Of a DNA stretch of 64,000 nt, positions 61,830 through 64,000 are shown piece by piece. This DNA comes from JAOAPY01 sp038237475 (GTDB lineage Bacteria; Acidobacteriota; Blastocatellia; Pyrinomonadales; Pyrinomonadaceae), in the NCBI GenBank assembly GCA_038237475.1, contig JBBRYS010000002.1, positions 1 through 64,000 on the forward strand. Reading direction: 5' to 3'. The notes beneath the pieces were generated by a model. The model searched no databases and was not told where the DNA came from. It saw nothing but the letters and a program-made list of their open reading frames with translations. The position numbers were made by a program, and so were the translations under genes. How positions within the stretch are numbered: the stretch's first letter is position 1; every line of letters begins with the position of its first letter.

Positions 61830-62720
61830 CTAATCAGCAGTCTCAGGATTAAAAGGTAGCGCGGGTGAGGCAGTTGCATCTTCCTGCAAGTCTTCTGCGA
61901 GGGTGAGCGCGGCCAGTTGTAAAGCTTCTGCGACTTCCCTTTCGCTGACCTGGGCGCGGCGAAATTTTATCTCCAGATTAAAATCTTTGCCTGGCGACGC
62001 GTAGCGAAACGTGTAAGGCTTTTGCTCAGGCACGATGCGCGGGCCGGCTTCCTGTCGGCGCACTTCGCGAACTTCCTCACGCGTTAATCCCTGCGAAGTC
62101 ATTTTCGCCGCCAACTGCCGCATCGACTCGTCGTCGGGTTGCCGCACTAACTGCAGCAGGACGGACTTGGCATTGACGTTGTGTGCCCGGCAGAGATCGC
62201 GCACGTCCTGCGGTATATGCGCGATTGAAATTATTTCCGAAACCGTCGTTCTACTCTTGCCGACTTTGCGCGCTACGTCATCGTGCGTGTAACCAAATCG
62301 ATCGCACAAGGACAGCAGACCATCGGCCTCTTCCCAGATAGTCAAATCCTTGCGCTGCATGTTCTCGATCAGCGCAATCTCGGCGACCGTGCGCTCATCG
62401 ATTTCCATTTCAATGCAGGGCATTTCACTGAGACCGGCCAGCGTGGCTGCACGCCAGCGTCTTTCGCCGGCGATGATCATCCAGCGTCCGGTCAGACGCG
62501 AAGGCTTGACCAGCAGTGGTTCGAGTACGCCTTTTTCGCTGATTGAAGCCGTCAGTTCAGTGAGGTCACCGAAGTCAGTGCGCGGCTGTTCCGGATTGGG
62601 ATCGATTTTATCTATCTCAATCATTCGCCCGACCTGGGTAGGGCGATGTTTCGCCAACTCCTCGACATAGTGCGAGTCGTGACGCATTTGCAATCCGGTT
62701 GGTAATCCCCTTTTAGACAC
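61830..62720 (-). CDS. parB: ParB/Spo0J-type partition protein
   Basis: 296 residues from GTG 62720. The ParB box is at about 35-125 (IDPNPEQPRTDFGDLTELTA, GERRWRAATLAGLSEMPCIE, NMQRKDLTIWEEADGL). A helix-turn-helix follows (GYTHDDVARKVGKSRTTVSE). The second box is GERRWRAA rather than GERRxRAS. The start overlaps the parA stop by 8 bp (GTGTCTAA), so the two are translationally coupled. It binds centromere-like sites with ParA; no parS-like palindrome was seen nearby. Confidence 0.93.
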   Translation of the reverse strand: MSKRGLPTGLQMRHDSHYVEELAKHRPTQVGRMIEIDKIDPNPEQPRTDFGDLTELTASISEKGVLEPLLVKPSRLTGRWMIIAGERRWRAATLAGLSEMPCIEMEIDERTVAEIALIENMQRKDLTIWEEADGLLSLCDRFGYTHDDVARKVGKSRTTVSEIISIAHIPQDVRDLCRAHNVNAKSVLLQLVRQPDDESMRQLAAKMTSQGLTREEVREVRRQEAGPRIVPEQKPYTFRYASPGKDFNLEIKFRRAQVSEREVAEALQLAALTLAEDLQEDATASPALPFNPETAD

Positions 62721-63468
62721 GGCTCATTACCTCTTCGCAAAGTTTCGCATACTCAATCGCGCCGGATGATTGCGGCGCGAAGGAAAAGATTGCCTCTTTG
62801 TAGGCCGGAGATTCTTCCAGCCTGACACTCTTGGTAATCACAGTTTGAAACAGCTTCGCTCCAAACACCCTCTGAATCTGCTCAAACACCTCGCGCGCGA
62901 GCGTCGTTCGCTTGTCGTGCAGCGTCACGAGCACTCCCAGCAATTCCAGACCGGGGTTGGGCCTCGCTTTCACTTTTTCAATCGTCTCCAGCAGATCGTC
63001 AGTGCCTTCGAGCGCAAAGTAAGAAGACTGGATTGGAATCAACACATGACTGGCGGCGACCAAAGCGTTGACAGTAATCAAACCAAGGGTCGGCGGCGTG
63101 TCGATAACTATGACGTCGTACTTCTTTCGAAAAGGTTCAATTCGATCCTTGAGCCGGAATGGAGCGTCAAAGTCACCGATCAACTTTGCTTCCAATTTGG
63201 CCAGGCTGATGCGCGCCGGCACAATCTCCATGTTCTCGACAGTGCTTTTATAGACAGACGCTTCGGCCGGCGCCGAGCTATCCGTTAACAGTTCATAGGC
63301 CGAGCGATCGACAGTCTGCGGATCCAGAAACGAGAGCGAGCTGTTTGCCTGGGGATCGAGGTCAAGCAGGAGAACGCTTTTTCCCAATCGGGCAAAAGCG
63401 GCAGCCAAATTGATCGCGGTTGTTGTTTTCCCAACACCACCTTTTTGATTTGCAATCGCGATTATCAT
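62713..63468 (-). CDS. parA: ParA/Soj-type partition ATPase
   Basis: 251 residues. The deviant Walker A is KGGVGKTTTAINLAAAFARL (Lys10, Lys15), followed by VLLLDLDPQANSS, Walker B VIVIDTPPTLGLIT and HDKRTTLAREVFEQIQRVFG. It is the short chromosomal type, without an N-terminal DNA-binding extension. Its ATP-dependent DNA binding drives segregation with ParB. Together with ParB and a DUF151 gene this is a typical chromosomal arrangement. Confidence 0.95.
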   Translation of the reverse strand: MIIAIANQKGGVGKTTTAINLAAAFARLGKSVLLLDLDPQANSSLSFLDPQTVDRSAYELLTDSSAPAEASVYKSTVENMEIVPARISLAKLEAKLIGDFDAPFRLKDRIEPFRKKYDVIVIDTPPTLGLITVNALVAASHVLIPIQSSYFALEGTDDLLETIEKVKARPNPGLELLGVLVTLHDKRTTLAREVFEQIQRVFGAKLFQTVITKSVRLEESPAYKEAIFSFAPQSSGAIEYAKLCEEVMSRV

Positions 63469-63538
63469 TCGCTACAGCACACAAAACCGATCTGGATTTT
63501 GATTACCTAAAAACTTAAAATTAGAAGTCGCAGGACAG

Positions 63539-64000
63539 CTACATTGGCAAATCGCCGGCTTCGCCAATCACATCGGGCCATTCTTCTTCGCCGATCGAAT
63601 CCTCGGACGAGACGTCCTCATCGATGGCAGTCGTGTTACGCGACGCTTTGATCACTTCGACATCGACGAAGATTGGGCAGTCGGCACGCAGGGCCAGGGC
63701 AATCGCGTCGGAAGGACGGGAATCGAGCACCATCCGGTTCCCTTCACTGGTCCTCATCTCGATGACGGCAAAGAACGTGTTGTCGCGCAGACTGGTAACA
63801 ACGACGCGTTCAACTTCAATTCCCAACTCGACGATGAGATTACGTAACAGGTCATGAGTCATCGGTCGCGGTGGAGCAATCTTTTCGATCTCAAGCGCAA
63901 TCGCATTCGCTTCGTAGGCTCCGACCCAAATCGGCAACATCGTATCGCTCTGGACATCCTTCAAGATGACAATGGGAGTACCGCTATTGGGATCCATCAT
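63539..64000 (-). CDS. Bifunctional nuclease-domain (DUF151) protein, 5' end cut by window
   Basis: 153 residues in view. MMDPNSGTPIVILKDVQSDT, MLPIWVGAYEANAIALEIEK, RPMTHDLLRNLIVELGIEVE and LDSRPSDAIALALRADCPIF are the DUF151 core. The domain normally has about 10 residues more before MMDP, so the true start lies past the right edge. The tail is acidic (EDVSSEDSIGEEEW). DNase/RNase activity is reported for some plant and bacterial members; the bacterial role is unclear. About 70 bp upstream of parA, same strand. Confidence 0.88.
   Translation of the reverse strand: MMDPNSGTPIVILKDVQSDTMLPIWVGAYEANAIALEIEKIAPPRPMTHDLLRNLIVELGIEVERVVVTSLRDNTFFAVIEMRTSEGNRMVLDSRPSDAIALALRADCPIFVDVEVIKASRNTTAIDEDVSSEDSIGEEEWPDVIGEAGDLPM

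Noticed and set aside
61830..63468. Plasmid or replication-origin interpretation of parAB
   Set aside because: No replication gene, iteron array or parS-like palindrome was seen; housekeeping neighbours suggest a chromosome.

Overview
The window looks like a chromosomal segment of an Acidobacteriota bacterium, probably of the Blastocatellia type. This is inferred from the company of gene families, not from a marker gene. The signs are several Ser/Thr kinases fused to TolB-like and TPR modules, a DUF6677-type membrane protein, a fused LptF/LptG-like permease, moderate GC, and many small palindromic intergenic repeats. No rRNA or tRNA gene was recognised.

Region 1 (1-1607) is the end of a CRISPR array: 11 repeats in view, the array running off the left edge. 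It is followed directly by cas6. The two last repeats are degenerate, and the cas6 ATG is made of the last three bases of the final repeat. No other cas gene is in view.

Region 2 (1.7-6.5 kb) holds a kinase-TPR gene and then three decaying genes: an internally deleted kinase, a frameshifted secreted protein and a beta-propeller gene with both a frameshift and a stop. Region 3 (7.3-15.9 kb) is accessory metabolism: a ferritin-like protein and a large catalase (oxidative stress), a DUF72 protein, a secreted TPR protein, two VOC-fold proteins, an SDR and a SnoaL-RidA fusion.

Region 4 (16-27.8 kb) is dominated by a paralogous family on the minus strand. It contains a giant kinase with three successive TolB-like/TPR modules, a 909-residue kinase with one module, and a kinase-less version that has a zinc ribbon instead. 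Gene debris (CHAT/TPR remnant, frameshifted lipoprotein) lies between them. Region 5 (28.5-37 kb) has a methyltransferase, an aldo/keto reductase fragment, a DUF4242 protein, a hybrid histidine kinase, galE and an acetate-symporter-like pair.

Region 6 (37.4-64 kb) is mostly conserved housekeeping: an ABC-F protein, an acyl-CoA carboxylase beta subunit, DUF402, a transaldolase-like aldolase, hslV-hslU-lipoprotein, a C26 peptidase, a FabG-like SDR, a NamZ-like protein, DUF6677-small protein-recO-lptFG, ahcY and metK (methyl cycle), a pilin-like protein, an NHL-M23 fusion, a DoxX-like protein, parA-parB and a DUF151 nuclease-like gene cut by the right edge. The gaps here are filled by at least three families of palindromic repeats, some with paired stem changes that keep the hairpins and some able to act as terminators.
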